Notes under the pieces: generated by a model
The model's database searches: none
Told to the model about the DNA's origin: nothing
What the model saw: the letters and a program-made list of their open reading frames with translations, nothing else
DNA from: Streptomyces sp. NRRL F-2664
GTDB taxonomy: Bacteria; Actinomycetota; Actinomycetes; Streptomycetales; Streptomycetaceae
Assembly (NCBI RefSeq): GCF_000719345.1
Contig: NZ_JOFX01000042.1
Location: forward strand, 22,725-86,724
Length of the DNA: 64,000 nucleotides
Reading direction: 5' to 3'
Position numbers and translations under genes: made by a program
Shown here: positions 8,836 to 18,404 of the stretch, in pieces
How positions within the stretch are numbered: the first letter of the stretch is position 1
Layout: every line of letters starts with the position of its first letter

Positions 8836-9864
8836 CTACTTCGCGACCGTCAGCCGCGCGGCGACCGGCAGGTGGTCGCTGCCGGTGCGGGGCAGGGTCC
8901 AGGAGGCCTCGGGCCGGATCCCGCGGACCATGATCTGGTCGATGCGGGCCATCGGGAACTGCGCCGGCCAGCTGAAGCCGAAGCCGTCGCCGGCCGCGCC
9001 CTGGGTGGAGCGCATCTGCGAGGTGACCTCGGACAGGGCACGGTCGTTCATGGTGCCGTTCAGGTCGCCGAGGAGGACGACCTTCTTCAGCGGTTCTGCG
9101 GCGAGCGCGGCGCCCAGCGCGTCGGCGCTGTCGTCGCGCTGGTTGGCAGTGAAGCCGGCATTGAGCTTGACGCGGACCGAGGGCAGGTGGGCCACGAAGG
9201 CCGCGACCTCGCCCTGCGGGGTGGCGACGGTGGCCCGCATGGCCCGGGTCCAGCCCATCCTGATGTCGACGGGCGCGCTGCCGCTCAGCGGGTACTTGCT
9301 CCACAGCCCGACGGTGCCTTCGACCGAGTGGTACTTGTACGTGGCCGCCAGCGCCTTCTCGTACACGGGGACCGCACTGCCCTTGAGCTCGGTCAGGGCC
9401 AGGACGTCGGCGCCGGAGCGGGCGACGGAGGCGGCGGTGCCGCGCGGGTCGGGGTTGTCGGCGTCGACGTTGTGGGTGGCGACGACGAGGTCGCCGCCGG
9501 TGCCGGACTTGTCGAAGACCAGGCCCCCGAAGAGGTTCAGCCAGACCACCGCGGGCAGCAGGACCGCGACCAGCGCGGTCGCCGACCGGCGCAGGACGGC
9601 CCCCACCAGCAGGACCGGTACGGCCAGGCCCAGCCAGGGCAGGAAGGTCTCGGTGAGACTGCCGAGGTTGCCGACGTCGTTGGGCAGCTCGGCGTGGAAG
9701 ATCATGACCAGCGACAGCAGGACCGCGACCGCGGCGAGGACCGGTCCGCGCCGCCAGATCCCCGGGTCCCGGCGCAGTTCGGCCAGCCGGCGCCGGAAGC
9801 GGGACGGGGAGGGCTCGGGCTCCGAGCCGCCGTTCCCCGGTTCCGTCCTGTACGCCTGTGCCAT
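8836..9864 (-). CDS. Membrane-anchored endonuclease/exonuclease/phosphatase family protein
   Basis: A 342-residue protein. The N-terminal 30 residues are polar and basic. About three membrane helices span residues 35-110 (ending in VVWLNLFGGLVFD), and the EEP catalytic domain outside the membrane follows. Motifs of the DNase I-like fold are present: THNVDADN, LTELKG (metal Glu), LLGDLNGTMND, and the C-terminal RIDQIMVRG and GSDHLPVAA with catalytic His. Substrate could be a phosphodiester in lipid, teichoic acid or nucleic acid; this cannot be told. ATG start at 9864. Confidence 0.9.
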   Translation of the reverse strand: MAQAYRTEPGNGGSEPEPSPSRFRRRLAELRRDPGIWRRGPVLAAVAVLLSLVMIFHAELPNDVGNLGSLTETFLPWLGLAVPVLLVGAVLRRSATALVAVLLPAVVWLNLFGGLVFDKSGTGGDLVVATHNVDADNPDPRGTAASVARSGADVLALTELKGSAVPVYEKALAATYKYHSVEGTVGLWSKYPLSGSAPVDIRMGWTRAMRATVATPQGEVAAFVAHLPSVRVKLNAGFTANQRDDSADALGAALAAEPLKKVVLLGDLNGTMNDRALSEVTSQMRSTQGAAGDGFGFSWPAQFPMARIDQIMVRGIRPEASWTLPRTGSDHLPVAARLTVAK

Positions 9865-10152
9865 GCCACTGCCCTCACTGCCGTGCTCGCGCTCCGTCCC
9901 CGCCCCTTGACCCTAGGCGATGAAGCGGAGCCTTCCGTGCCGTACGTCACGACCGTCCGTCACGGTCGCACGCCGGGGAGGACGAACGGTTGAACGCACG
10001 GGGTTCCGCTTGTCACGAAACGCGCACATTGGCGACCCCGGCCCGGCGGCCGGCGCGCACCACTTCCGCCCACCCCCACGGGGATGCCACCATGGTGGGT
10101 GAGTCCGGGGACACCGTGAGGGTGCCTCGAGATCACACAAGGAGCAGTTGCC

Positions 10153-11022
10153 ATGACGCATGCCGTTTCGCCTGCCCGCGAACCCGCAGCCGCCGCCTCC
10201 CCCACCCTGTACGGAGGCACGGGCACCCGGCGCATCACCGTCCGCGACCTGACCCTCGCCAAGGAACGCGGCGAGAAGTGGCCCATGCTCACCGCCTACG
10301 ACGCGATGACCGCGTCGGTCTTCGACGAGTCCGGCATCCCGGTGATCCTCGTCGGCGACTCGATGGGCAATTGCCACCTCGGTTTCGACTCCACCGTCCC
10401 GGTGACGATGGACCACATGACCATGCTGTCGGCGGCCGTCGTGCGCGGCACCAGCCGCGCCCTGGTCATCGGCGACATGCCGTTCGGGTCGTACCAGGAA
10501 GGCCCCGTGCAGGCGCTGCGCAGCGCGACCCGCCTGGTCAAGGAGGCCGGGGTGGGCGCCGTGAAGCTGGAGGGCGGCGAGCGCTCGCTGGCGCAGACCG
10601 AGCTGATCGTGCAGTCCGGCATCCCGGTGATGTCCCACCTGGGGCTGACCCCGCAGTCCGTCAACGCCATGGGCTACCGGGTCCAGGGCCGCGGCGACGA
10701 GGCCGCGCACCAGCTGCTGCGCGACGCGAAGGCCGCGCAGGACGCGGGCGCCTTCGCGGTGGTGCTGGAGCTCGTCCCGGCCGAGCTGGCCGCCGAGGTC
10801 ACCCGGTCCCTGCACATCCCGACCGTGGGCATCGGCGCGGGCGCCGAGTGCGACGCCCAGGTCCTGGTGTGGACCGACATGATGGGTCTGACCGGCGGGA
10901 GGATGCCGAAGTTCGTCAAGCAGTACGCGAAGCTGCGCGAGACGATGACGGACGCGGCGAAGGCCTTCGCCGAGGACGTCGTCGGGGGAACGTTCCCGCA
11001 GGAGCAGCACGCCTTCCACTGA
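10153..11022 (+). CDS. panB: 3-methyl-2-oxobutanoate hydroxymethyltransferase
   Basis: A 289-residue cytoplasmic enzyme of pantothenate/CoA synthesis that transfers a hydroxymethyl group from 5,10-methylenetetrahydrofolate to ketoisovalerate, giving ketopantoate. Diagnostic segments are LTAYDAMTASVFDESG, VGDSMGNCHLGFDST with the metal-binding Asp, GDMPFGSYQ, VKLEGG, and HLGLTPQSVNAMGGY-like HLGLTPQSVNAMGYRVQG, then VGIGAGAECDAQVLVWTD. The first 20 residues are a variable head. The start is ATG 10153 with an AAGGAG ribosome site. A long inverted repeat follows the stop, so it is probably monocistronic. Confidence 0.97.
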   Translation: MTHAVSPAREPAAAASPTLYGGTGTRRITVRDLTLAKERGEKWPMLTAYDAMTASVFDESGIPVILVGDSMGNCHLGFDSTVPVTMDHMTMLSAAVVRGTSRALVIGDMPFGSYQEGPVQALRSATRLVKEAGVGAVKLEGGERSLAQTELIVQSGIPVMSHLGLTPQSVNAMGYRVQGRGDEAAHQLLRDAKAAQDAGAFAVVLELVPAELAAEVTRSLHIPTVGIGAGAECDAQVLVWTDMMGLTGGRMPKFVKQYAKLRETMTDAAKAFAEDVVGGTFPQEQHAFH

Positions 11023-11052
11023 CGCGTACACCGGTGTGACCTGCACCGCTCC

Positions 11053-11085
11053 GACAGCCCGCCGACGCCCCGTCGGCGGGCTGTC
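11053..11085 (+). terminator. Probable terminator after panB
   Basis: A perfect 15-bp stem (11053-11067 with 11071-11085) closed by a three-base loop, with no T-run after it. Such T-less hairpins are common as terminators in Streptomyces. The 3' arm runs directly into a degenerate 11-bp repeat array. Confidence 0.8.
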
Positions 11086-11134
11086 GTACGTCTGTCGTAC
11101 GTTTGTCGGTCGTCTGTCGGTGCTTTGTCAGTGG
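11080..11134. repeat. Five degenerate 11-bp tandem repeats
   Basis: Five consecutive 11-base units of the form KYTGTCRKNSG, starting at 11080, 11091, 11102, 11113 and 11124. They occupy the space between the panB hairpin and the ABC transporter start, where that operon's promoter or leader must lie. Confidence 0.75.
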
Positions 11135-11154
11135 CGGGTGCTCCCATGGTCGGC

Positions 11155-12168
11155 ATGACGCGAAACGACAAGAACCCCAACGCCGTGGAGGTGCGGGGGC
11201 TGGTCAAGCACTACGGCGAGACCAAGGCCCTCGACGGTGTCGACCTGGATGTCCGCGAGGGCACGGTCCTCGGGGTCCTCGGGCCCAACGGCGCCGGCAA
11301 GACGACGCTGGTGCGCTGCCTCTCCACCCTGATCACCCCAGACGCGGGTACGGCGACCGTCGCCGGCTTCGACGTGGTCCGCCAGCCGCGGCAGCTGCGC
11401 CGCACCATCGGCCTGACCGGCCAGTACGCCTCCGTCGACGAGAAGCTCTCCGGCTGGGAGAACCTCTACATGATCGGGCGGCTGCTCGACCTCTCCCGCA
11501 AGGACGCCCGGCTGCGCGCGGACGAGATGCTGGAGCGCTTCTCCCTGACCGAGGCGGCGAAGAAGGCCGCCATGAACTACTCCGGCGGAATGCGCCGCCG
11601 CCTCGACCTGGCCGCCTCGCTGATCGGCCGGCCGGCCGTCATCTACCTGGACGAGCCGACGACCGGGCTCGATCCCCGCACCCGCAACGAGGTGTGGGAC
11701 GAGGTGCAGCGCCTGGTCGCGGAGGGCGCCACGGTGCTGCTCACCACCCAGTACATGGAGGAGGCCGAGCAGCTCGCGAGCGAGCTGACGGTCATCGACC
11801 GCGGCAAGGTCATCGCCAAGGGCAAGGTGGACGAGCTGAAGGCCCGCGTCGGCGGCCGCACCCTGAAGATCCGTCCGGTGTCCGCCGCGGACCTGCCGGG
11901 CATGGCCCGCTCGCTGGCCGAGGCCGGACTGGACGGCGTGGCCGGCTCGCAGGCCGTGCCGGACGAGGGCGTGCTCCTCGTCCCCATCCTCAGCGACGAG
12001 CAGCTGACCGCCGTGGTCGGCCTGCTCGCCGCCCGCGGGTACGCGATCGCCGACCTCGGCACCTACCTGCCCAGCCTCGACGAGGTGTTCCTGGCCATCA
12101 CCGGCCAGAAGCCCGCGCTCGCCGAGGACTCCGTCCCCACCGAGAAGACCGAGGAGGTCGCGGCATGA
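11155..12168 (+). CDS. ABC transporter ATP-binding protein, DrrA-like
   Basis: A 337-residue ATPase subunit of a drug- or lipid-exporting ABC transporter of the daunorubicin-resistance (DrrA) subfamily, acting at the inner face of the membrane. Walker A is GPNGAGKTTLVRCL, the Q-loop is TGQYASVDE, the signature is YSGGMRRRLDL, Walker B is VIYLDEPTTGLD, and the H-loop position carries Gln in LLTTQYMEEAEQL, as is usual for this group. The C-terminal extension of about 100 residues with PSLDEVFLAITG is typical of DrrA. ATG 11155 was chosen, with ATG 11146 as alternative. It overlaps the permease gene by four bases. Confidence 0.93.
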   Translation: MTRNDKNPNAVEVRGLVKHYGETKALDGVDLDVREGTVLGVLGPNGAGKTTLVRCLSTLITPDAGTATVAGFDVVRQPRQLRRTIGLTGQYASVDEKLSGWENLYMIGRLLDLSRKDARLRADEMLERFSLTEAAKKAAMNYSGGMRRRLDLAASLIGRPAVIYLDEPTTGLDPRTRNEVWDEVQRLVAEGATVLLTTQYMEEAEQLASELTVIDRGKVIAKGKVDELKARVGGRTLKIRPVSAADLPGMARSLAEAGLDGVAGSQAVPDEGVLLVPILSDEQLTAVVGLLAARGYAIADLGTYLPSLDEVFLAITGQKPALAEDSVPTEKTEEVAA

Positions 12169-13016
12169 GCACCGTAACCACGACGAAGCCCGCTCCCACC
12201 GCGCCCGACCGGCCCTCGGCGGCGGCCCCGCGCGGTGACGGCCGGATCGGCCTGCGGGCCAACCTGCGGCACATCGGCGCCCTGGTGCGCCGCAACGCCC
12301 TGCAGATCAAGCAGGATCCGGAGTCGATGTTCGACGTCCTGTTCATGCCGATCATCTTCACGCTGCTGTTCGTGTTCGTCTTCGGCGGTGCGATCTCCGG
12401 CAAGGGCAACCAGGCGGACTACGTCAACTACGTGGTGCCGGGCCTCATGGCCATGATGGGCATGAACATCGCGATGGCGGTGGGCACCGGCGTCAACGAC
12501 GACTTCAAGAAGGGCGTGATGGACCGGTTCCGGTCCATGCCGATCGCCCGGTCGTCCGTGCTCCTCGCCAAGATCGTCGTCGAGCTCGGCCGGATGATGG
12601 TGGCCATCGCCATCCTGCTCACCGTCGGCTTCATGCTCGGCCTGTCGATCAAGTCCTCGGTGCTGGACCTGTTCCTCGCCATCGGGCTGTCGGCGGTCTT
12701 CGGCAGCGCCCTCATGTGGATCTTCATCCTGCTCGGTCTCACCATGCAGAGCGCGCAGGCCGTCCAGGGCATGGCGATGCTGGTCCTGATGCCGCTGCAG
12801 TTCGGCAGCTCGATCTTCGCCCCGCCGTCCACGATGCCGGGCTGGCTGCAGTCCTTCACGGACTACAACCCGCTGTCGAACCTGGCCGACGCCGCCCGCG
12901 CCCTGATCAACGGCACTCCCGTCGGGGACTCGGTGTGGATGACGCTGGCCTGGTCGCTGGCCATCACGGCCGTGACGATGCCGCTCGCGGTGCGCAAGTT
13001 CCGCCAGAAGACCTGA
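12165..13016 (+). CDS. ABC-2 type transporter permease, DrrB-like
   Basis: A 283-residue membrane subunit with six predicted helices and an ABC2_membrane fold. After about 45 residues of Pro/Ala-rich head comes the amphipathic RNALQIKQDPESMFDVLFMP segment that contacts the ATPase, followed by VVPGLMAMMGMNIAMAVGTG and the loop FKKGVMDRFRSMPIARSS, which are characteristic of DrrB-type exporters. The ATG overlaps the stop of the ATPase gene (ATGA) and has a GAGGAGG ribosome site. The pair probably exports a hydrophobic compound; no substrate clue is seen nearby. Confidence 0.92.
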   Translation: MSTVTTTKPAPTAPDRPSAAAPRGDGRIGLRANLRHIGALVRRNALQIKQDPESMFDVLFMPIIFTLLFVFVFGGAISGKGNQADYVNYVVPGLMAMMGMNIAMAVGTGVNDDFKKGVMDRFRSMPIARSSVLLAKIVVELGRMMVAIAILLTVGFMLGLSIKSSVLDLFLAIGLSAVFGSALMWIFILLGLTMQSAQAVQGMAMLVLMPLQFGSSIFAPPSTMPGWLQSFTDYNPLSNLADAARALINGTPVGDSVWMTLAWSLAITAVTMPLAVRKFRQKT

Positions 13017-13073
13017 CCCGCGGACCGGTCCTCTCCGGATCGCGTCCCGGACGGGCACCGGCCGGGGGCCGGG

Positions 13074-16000
13074 TCAGACGAGGGCGGTGGCCTCCTCCAG
13101 GGTGAGGCCGCCGCCCTCGGCGTACGCCGCCTCGTAGGCGGCGTCACCGAGCGCGGACCGGGCCTGCTTCTCGGCGAAGGCGAAGTCCTCCCGTTCCGTC
13201 GTCACGGGGACGTGGTCGGGCGGCAGCAGGGCCCGGTGGGCGCCGAGCAGCCGCGCCCCGTCGTGCGCCCGCTGCGGGCCGCCGGGCGACACGAGGGAGA
13301 CGGCGGCGGTCAGCAGGAAGGTGGCCGGCAGGTGCGGGGCGACCATCAGCGCCAGCGGGTGCCGGAAGGCGGCCGCGGCCTCGCGGATGCGCTGCAGGGC
13401 GTCCTCGTACCGGCCGTCCTGATTGTCCAGCCAGGCCGTCGTGGCCAGCAGGAACACGTCGAAGATGGCGTAGGCGCCGTAGGCGAACTCCTCGCGCAGC
13501 ACCTGGATCTGGATGCGGGCTTCGGCGATCCGGCCGGTCCGGCCGAGGATGCCCGCGAGGAACATCCGGGCCGCGGGCATCGCCTCGTTGCCGAAGCGCT
13601 GCACCGTGGCGGTGATCTCGGTGAGGATCCGCTCGGCCTCCGCCATCTCACCCGTCTCGGTGAGCGCACCGGCCATCCGCACGCGCAACACCGTCACCTG
13701 TGCCTTCGCGCCCAGCCGCTCCGCGTACGCGATCGCCTCGCGGTAGTCCCGGGCGGCCAGGGCGTGTTCGCCCCGCCGCTCCCGGGACTCGGCGCGGGCG
13801 GACAGTGCCTCCGCGCAGCCCCAGTCGTCGCCCAGCTCCCGGAAGAGGTCCAGGCTCTCGTCGGCGTCGCGGGAGGCGTCGCCCGCCCAGTCGGCGCGGT
13901 TGGCGAGAATGTTGGCGCGCAACTGGAGCGCGGAGGCGAGCTCCCAGCGGTGGCCGAGCGTGCGGGCGGTGTCCACGGTCGCGTCGACGACCCGTTTGAG
14001 CAGCCCGGCCTCGCCGGCGATCATGACGGCGTAGATCCACAGGGAGGCCGGCGTCCGGCAGGTCTGCGGCAGCCCGGGCCGGTACGCGGCGATCACCCCG
14101 TCGACCAGGGCCCGGACCTCGGGGTCGTCCCAGTCCTTGTTGGTCTGGTCGCGGGCCGCGAGCCGCACCAGGTGCAGGGCACGCCAGGCCTCGGTGAGCA
14201 CCTCGCCGCTGTAGGGCGGCGGCGCGTCCACGAGCTGCCCGTACACCGGCTCGGCGGGGACGACGGGCGCGGTGAACGGGTTGGGGCCGAGCGCCGCGAC
14301 CGCCTCCGCCCAGTGCCGGGACTCCGTCCGCTGGTCGTGCAGGTGCCAGTACCAGCCGAGCGAGTGGACCAGGCACAGTGCCTCGTCGGCGTCGCGGGTG
14401 GTGACGGCCCGGCGCAGGGCGGTACGGAGGTTCTCGTACTCGGTGGCGAGCCGTTCGGCCACCGCCCGCTGGCGGCGGCCGCGCAGCAGCGGGTCGCTGG
14501 TGCGGGCGAGTTCGCGGTAGTGGACGAGGTGGCGGCGGCCGGTCGCGTCGCGGTCGTCGCCGGCTTCCGCGAGGCGCTCGGCGGCGTACTCGCCGACCGT
14601 CTCCAGGAGGCGGTAGCGCATGCCGTCGGGGCCGGGGGCGGCGACCACGAGGGACTTGTCGACGAGGGAGCCGAGGGTGTCGGCAACGTCCATGCCGGAG
14701 GGTGCAGCGTCGGCGTCACCGCAGACGGCCTCGGCGGCGGCGAGGTCGCAGCCGCCCGCGAAGACCGACAGGCGGCGCAGCACGGTCCGCTCGGCCTCGT
14801 CGAGGAGGTCCCAGGACCAGTCGACGACCGCCCGCAGGGTCTGCTGGCGCGGCAGGACCGTACGGGCGCCGCTGGTCAGCAGCCGGAAACGGTCGTCCAG
14901 CCGGTCCGCGATCTGCCGCGGCGTCAGCAGCCGCAGCCGGGCCGCGGCCGGCGAGGGTGGCCTCGGCGACGTCCTCCGGGTCGTCGACGGGGGCCAGCTC
15001 GACGAGCCAGACGCCGTCGGGCCAACCGCCGCGTCCCTCGTGCGCCTCGGCGGCCTCCTGCGAGAGCCGGGTCTTGCCGGCGCCACCGGGGCCGAGGAGG
15101 GTCACGAGCCGGGACCGCGCCAGGTCGTCGCCGATGACGCGGATGTCGTCCTCACGGCCGACGAAGGTGGTCAGGCGGGCCCGCAGGTTGCCGTGGCCCT
15201 GCCCGGGCGGGGCGGCGACGTGTCCGGAGCCTTCGCCCGCCACCGGCGCCGGGGCGGCGCCGCCGGGACCCGGGGCGCCCGGCACCCCGAACCGGAAGCC
15301 GCTGGCGTCTCCCGCGGGCCCGGCAGCAGCGGGGGCGGCCGGTGCGCCGGGGCCGTGGGCCGACTCGGGCGCGGCCGGGTACGGGGAACGGGCCGGGGAT
15401 GCGGGGACGGCGCCGGCCGTAGGGGCGGCGGGCGCACCCGGCCCGGGCGCGGGACCGGTGCCCGAGCCGGGCCCGGCCGGGGAGGCCGGGGCCGGGGAGC
15501 CGAGCGCGGTGATGGGCGCCACCGGGCCGAACGGCGGGGCGGCGGGCGGCGCCGCCGGTCCGGAGGCGGAACCGGCGCCGAAGGCCGGGGGCGCGGCCGG
15601 GTGTGCGGGGCCCGGACCGAGCCCGGGCCAGGGGGCCGGGCGGGATTCCGCGGGGGCCAGGAGCTCGGCGTGCAGGGCGCGCAGGGCCGGGCCCGGGTCC
15701 GTACCGAGCCGGTCGGCCAGGTCCCGGCGTACCGCGTCGTAGGCGGACAGGGCCTGCGCCGGGCGCCCGGCGTCCCGCAGCGCCCGGATCCGCAGCGCCT
15801 GGAACGACTCGTCGAGCGGCTGCCGCGCGCACAGCGCGGTCAGCTCCGGCAGGCACTGCTCGGCCCGGCCCAGGGCCAGGGCCGCCGTGAGCCGGCCCCG
15901 GCGGGCGTCCGTCCGTACGGCCTCCCAGCGCGCGGCCTCCGCGGCCGGGTCGGGCAGGTCCGCGAGGGCCGGCCCGCGCCACAGGGCGAGGGCCTCCTCG

Positions 16001-16359
16001 TACCGGGCGGCGGCCTCGGCCGGGTCCCCGGCCTCGGCGCCGGCCCGGACCAGCCGCTCGAAGCGGTACACGTCGACGTCCTCGCGGCGGGCGGCCAGCC
16101 GGTAGCCGCCCTCTGCGGACAGCACGGCCGCGTGCCCCAGCGCCCGGCGCAGGCGGCCCACCAGGGCCTGGAGCGCGGCCACGGCGTCGGCCGGCGGCTG
16201 CGCGTCCCACACCTCCTCGACCAGCAGCCGCACCGGCACCGTCCGCCCGGGGCGCAGCGCGAGCGCCGTCAGGAGCGCGCGCAGGCGCGCGCCGCCGACG
16301 GCCACGGGGGTCCCGTCGTCGCGGAGTGCCTGGGCCGGGCCGAGAATCGCGTAACGCAC
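13074..16359 (-). pseudogene. AfsR/SARP-like regulator broken by internal deletion and frameshift
   Basis: A large regulator that reads in two frames joined at about 14949. From GTG 16359 the first frame gives an OmpR-type DNA-binding domain and bacterial transcriptional activator domain (RYAILGPAQALRDDG to about residue 245), a Pro/Ala/Gly-rich linker of about 160 residues, then the NTPase entry TFVGREDDI and P-loop LLGPGGAGKTRL, ending at VDDPEDVAEATLA. The second frame resumes in the winged-helix part (AARLRLLTPRQIADRL, TLRAVVDWSWDLLD) and runs through a TPR-rich C-terminus to 13074. The NTPase core with Walker B and the GLPLAIEL segment, about 100-150 residues by family comparison, is absent. 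The protein as encoded would stop at 14716. Confidence 0.85.
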
Positions 16360-16432
16360 CGGCCCATTGTCCCCGGACCCCGGCCCGACCCCGAACCGTT
16401 TTCCGTCCGCGGCCCGGGATAGGTTGCCCCGC

Positions 16433-17236
16433 ATGGGTCATCAGGGCGGCGCCCGCCACGAGCGGCGGATCAGTTCGGTATTCCTCGGCGTCTGCGCCGT
16501 CATGGCCGTCACGGGCTGGGCGGTGTGGACGGGCTACTCGGCGAGCGCCGGGCTCGCGGTGTTCCTCTTCGTGACGGCGGCCTGGATCGTCTCCCTCTGC
16601 CTGCACGAGTACGCGCACGCCCGGACCGCCCTGCACGGCGGCGACCTCACGGTCGGCGCCAAGGGCTACCTGACGCTGAACCCGCTCAAGTACACGCACG
16701 CGCTGCTCAGCATCGTCCTGCCGGTGCTCTTCGTCATCCTGGGCGGCATCGGCCTGCCGGGCGGTGCGGTCTTCATCGAGCGCGACCGGATCCGGGGCCG
16801 CTGGAAGCACAGCCTGGTCTCGGCGGCGGGACCGCTCACGAACGTGGCCTTCGCGATCGTCTGCACGGCCCCGTTCTGGCTGGACGCCCTGGAAGGGGTG
16901 CCCCTCGCCTTCCGCTACGCCCTGGGGTTCCTCGCGCTGCTGCAGGTGACGGCGGCGATCTTGAACTTCCTGCCGGTGCCGGGCCTCGACGGCTACGGGG
17001 TGATCGAGCCCTGGCTGTCGTACCGGGTGCGGCGCGAGGTGGAGCCGCTGGCGCCGTTCGGCCTGATCGCCGTATTCGCGCTGCTGTGGATCCCGGGCGT
17101 CAACGCCTTCTTCTTCGACGTGGTCGACGCCGTCCTGTCGGCGCTGGGCGTGTCGGAGCTGGAGACGTACTGCGGCCGCGACCTGTACCGCTTCTGGCAA
17201 AAGGGCACCGGCCTGTGCGAGGTCCCGCAGGACTAG
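16433..17236 (+). CDS. Site-2-type (M50) zinc metalloprotease
   Basis: A 267-residue integral membrane protease. The zinc motif CLHEYAHARTA lies in the second helix region (about residues 57-67), and the third ligand motif, NFLPVPGLDGYGVI, in a later helix (about 179-192). Members cut substrate proteins within the membrane, often to release regulators. No PDZ domain is present, so it is the short form. ATG 16433 lies 73 bases from the divergent AfsR-like gene start. The C-terminal tail (ETYCGRDLYRFWQKG) is outside the core fold. Confidence 0.9.
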   Translation: MGHQGGARHERRISSVFLGVCAVMAVTGWAVWTGYSASAGLAVFLFVTAAWIVSLCLHEYAHARTALHGGDLTVGAKGYLTLNPLKYTHALLSIVLPVLFVILGGIGLPGGAVFIERDRIRGRWKHSLVSAAGPLTNVAFAIVCTAPFWLDALEGVPLAFRYALGFLALLQVTAAILNFLPVPGLDGYGVIEPWLSYRVRREVEPLAPFGLIAVFALLWIPGVNAFFFDVVDAVLSALGVSELETYCGRDLYRFWQKGTGLCEVPQD

Positions 17237-17325
17237 GGCGGAGCCGGGCGGTGTCCGCCCACTCCGGCTTCGGCGGTCATGAACGTCGGCGTACCGAGGG
17301 AGGGTCGGCCGCGGTCGGCCGCGCC

Positions 17326-17517
17326 TCAGACGTTGCGGGGGGCGGTCGCGGCCTTCTCGGCCTTGGCCTTGCGCATGTAGTACCAGGCCATGTTCGACGT
17401 GAGGCCCGCGAGCAGCACCCACACGATCCCGAGGAAGCTGCCCTCCACGAAGGCGACGACGGCCGCTGCCACGGCGAGGGCGCAGACGACAACGGCGAAC
17501 ACGGCAAGGCGGGGCAT
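17326..17517 (-). CDS. Small two-helix membrane protein
   Basis: A 63-residue protein with two hydrophobic helices (about residues 3-22 and 27-44) and a basic Lys/Ala-rich tail (MRKAKAEKAATAP). No family is recognised. The ATG at 17517 has a GAGGAG ribosome site eight bases upstream, and both helices are clean, which supports a real gene. It stands alone between the protease and the F420 oxidoreductase. Confidence 0.72.
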   Translation of the reverse strand: MPRLAVFAVVVCALAVAAAVVAFVEGSFLGIVWVLLAGLTSNMAWYYMRKAKAEKAATAPRNV

Positions 17518-17614
17518 GGGGAGAGCTCCTCGGGAACACGGAAGGCGGTAGAGCCCCTCCAGTGTCCCCCATGCCCCGCAGTGCTGCCGTAAAGGTCCCC
17601 GGCCGGGTCGGGGG

Positions 17615-18319
17615 TCAGACGTCCGTGGTGCGCAGGCCCGCGTGGGCCTTGTAGCGGCGGTTGGTGGAGATCAGGTTCGCCACGAGGGCCTCCACCTGGT
17701 GGGCGTTGCGCAGGCGGCCCGCGAAGATGCCGCGCATGCCGGGGATGCGGGCGGCGAGGGCCTGGACGATGTCGGTGTCGGCGCGGGACTCGCCGAGGAC
17801 CATCACGTCGGTGTCGATCTCGTCGATCGACTCGTCCTGGAGGAGGACCGCCGAGAGGTGGTGGAAGGCGGCGGTGACGCGGGAGTCGGGCAGGAGGGCG
17901 GCGGCCTGCTGGGCGGCGCTGCCCTCCGCGACCTGGAGGGCGTAGGCGCCCTGCTTGTCGAAGCCGAGCGGGTTGACGCAGTCGACGACGAGCTTGCCCG
18001 CGAGGTCCTCGCGCAGTGCTTCGAGGGTCTCGGCATGGCCCTCCCACGGCACGGCGACGATGACGATGTCGCTGCGGCGCGCGCACTCGGCGTTGTCGGC
18101 GCCCTCCACGCCGAGCCCGAGTTCTTCGGCGGCGCCGCGGGCACGGTCGGCGGCACGGGAGCCGATGATCACCTTCTGGCCGGCGCGGGCGAGCCGGTAG
18201 GCGAGGCCCCGGCCCTGGTCGCCGGTGCCGCCGAGGACGCCGACGACGAGGCCGGACACGTCGGGCAGGTCCCAGGGGTCCTTGGCCGGCGGCTTCTGCG
18301 TGCTGTCTGAGGAAGTCAT
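17615..18319 (-). CDS. npdG: F420-dependent NADP oxidoreductase
   Basis: A 234-residue cytoplasmic enzyme of the NADPH:F420 reductase family, which passes hydride between NADP and the deazaflavin F420. The Rossmann start GVLGGTGDQGRGLAYRLARA and the NADP-phosphate-contacting GSRAADRA are present, followed by VIVAVPWEGH, VVDCVNPLGFD and HHLSAVLLQDE. The MRGIFAGRLRNAHQVEAL segment is typical of the family's C-terminus. Start ATG 18319. Reduced F420 would serve enzymes like the luciferase-type oxidoreductase at 62321. A pair of small hypothetical genes lies on either side. Confidence 0.92.
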   Translation of the reverse strand: MTSSDSTQKPPAKDPWDLPDVSGLVVGVLGGTGDQGRGLAYRLARAGQKVIIGSRAADRARGAAEELGLGVEGADNAECARRSDIVIVAVPWEGHAETLEALREDLAGKLVVDCVNPLGFDKQGAYALQVAEGSAAQQAAALLPDSRVTAAFHHLSAVLLQDESIDEIDTDVMVLGESRADTDIVQALAARIPGMRGIFAGRLRNAHQVEALVANLISTNRRYKAHAGLRTTDV

Positions 18320-18404
18320 GGGGGCGAGGGTACTGCCGGGTAGCCCAGGGCCGAAGACGGGGGAAGCGCCCCCCGTGTCGGTGTGATGCGGGAGGATTGC
18401 CGCC

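Noticed and set aside
10087..10098. Palindrome CCACCATGGTGG before panB
   Set aside because: A lone 12-base palindrome with an NcoI-type core in GC-rich DNA; no partner site or regulator suggests function.
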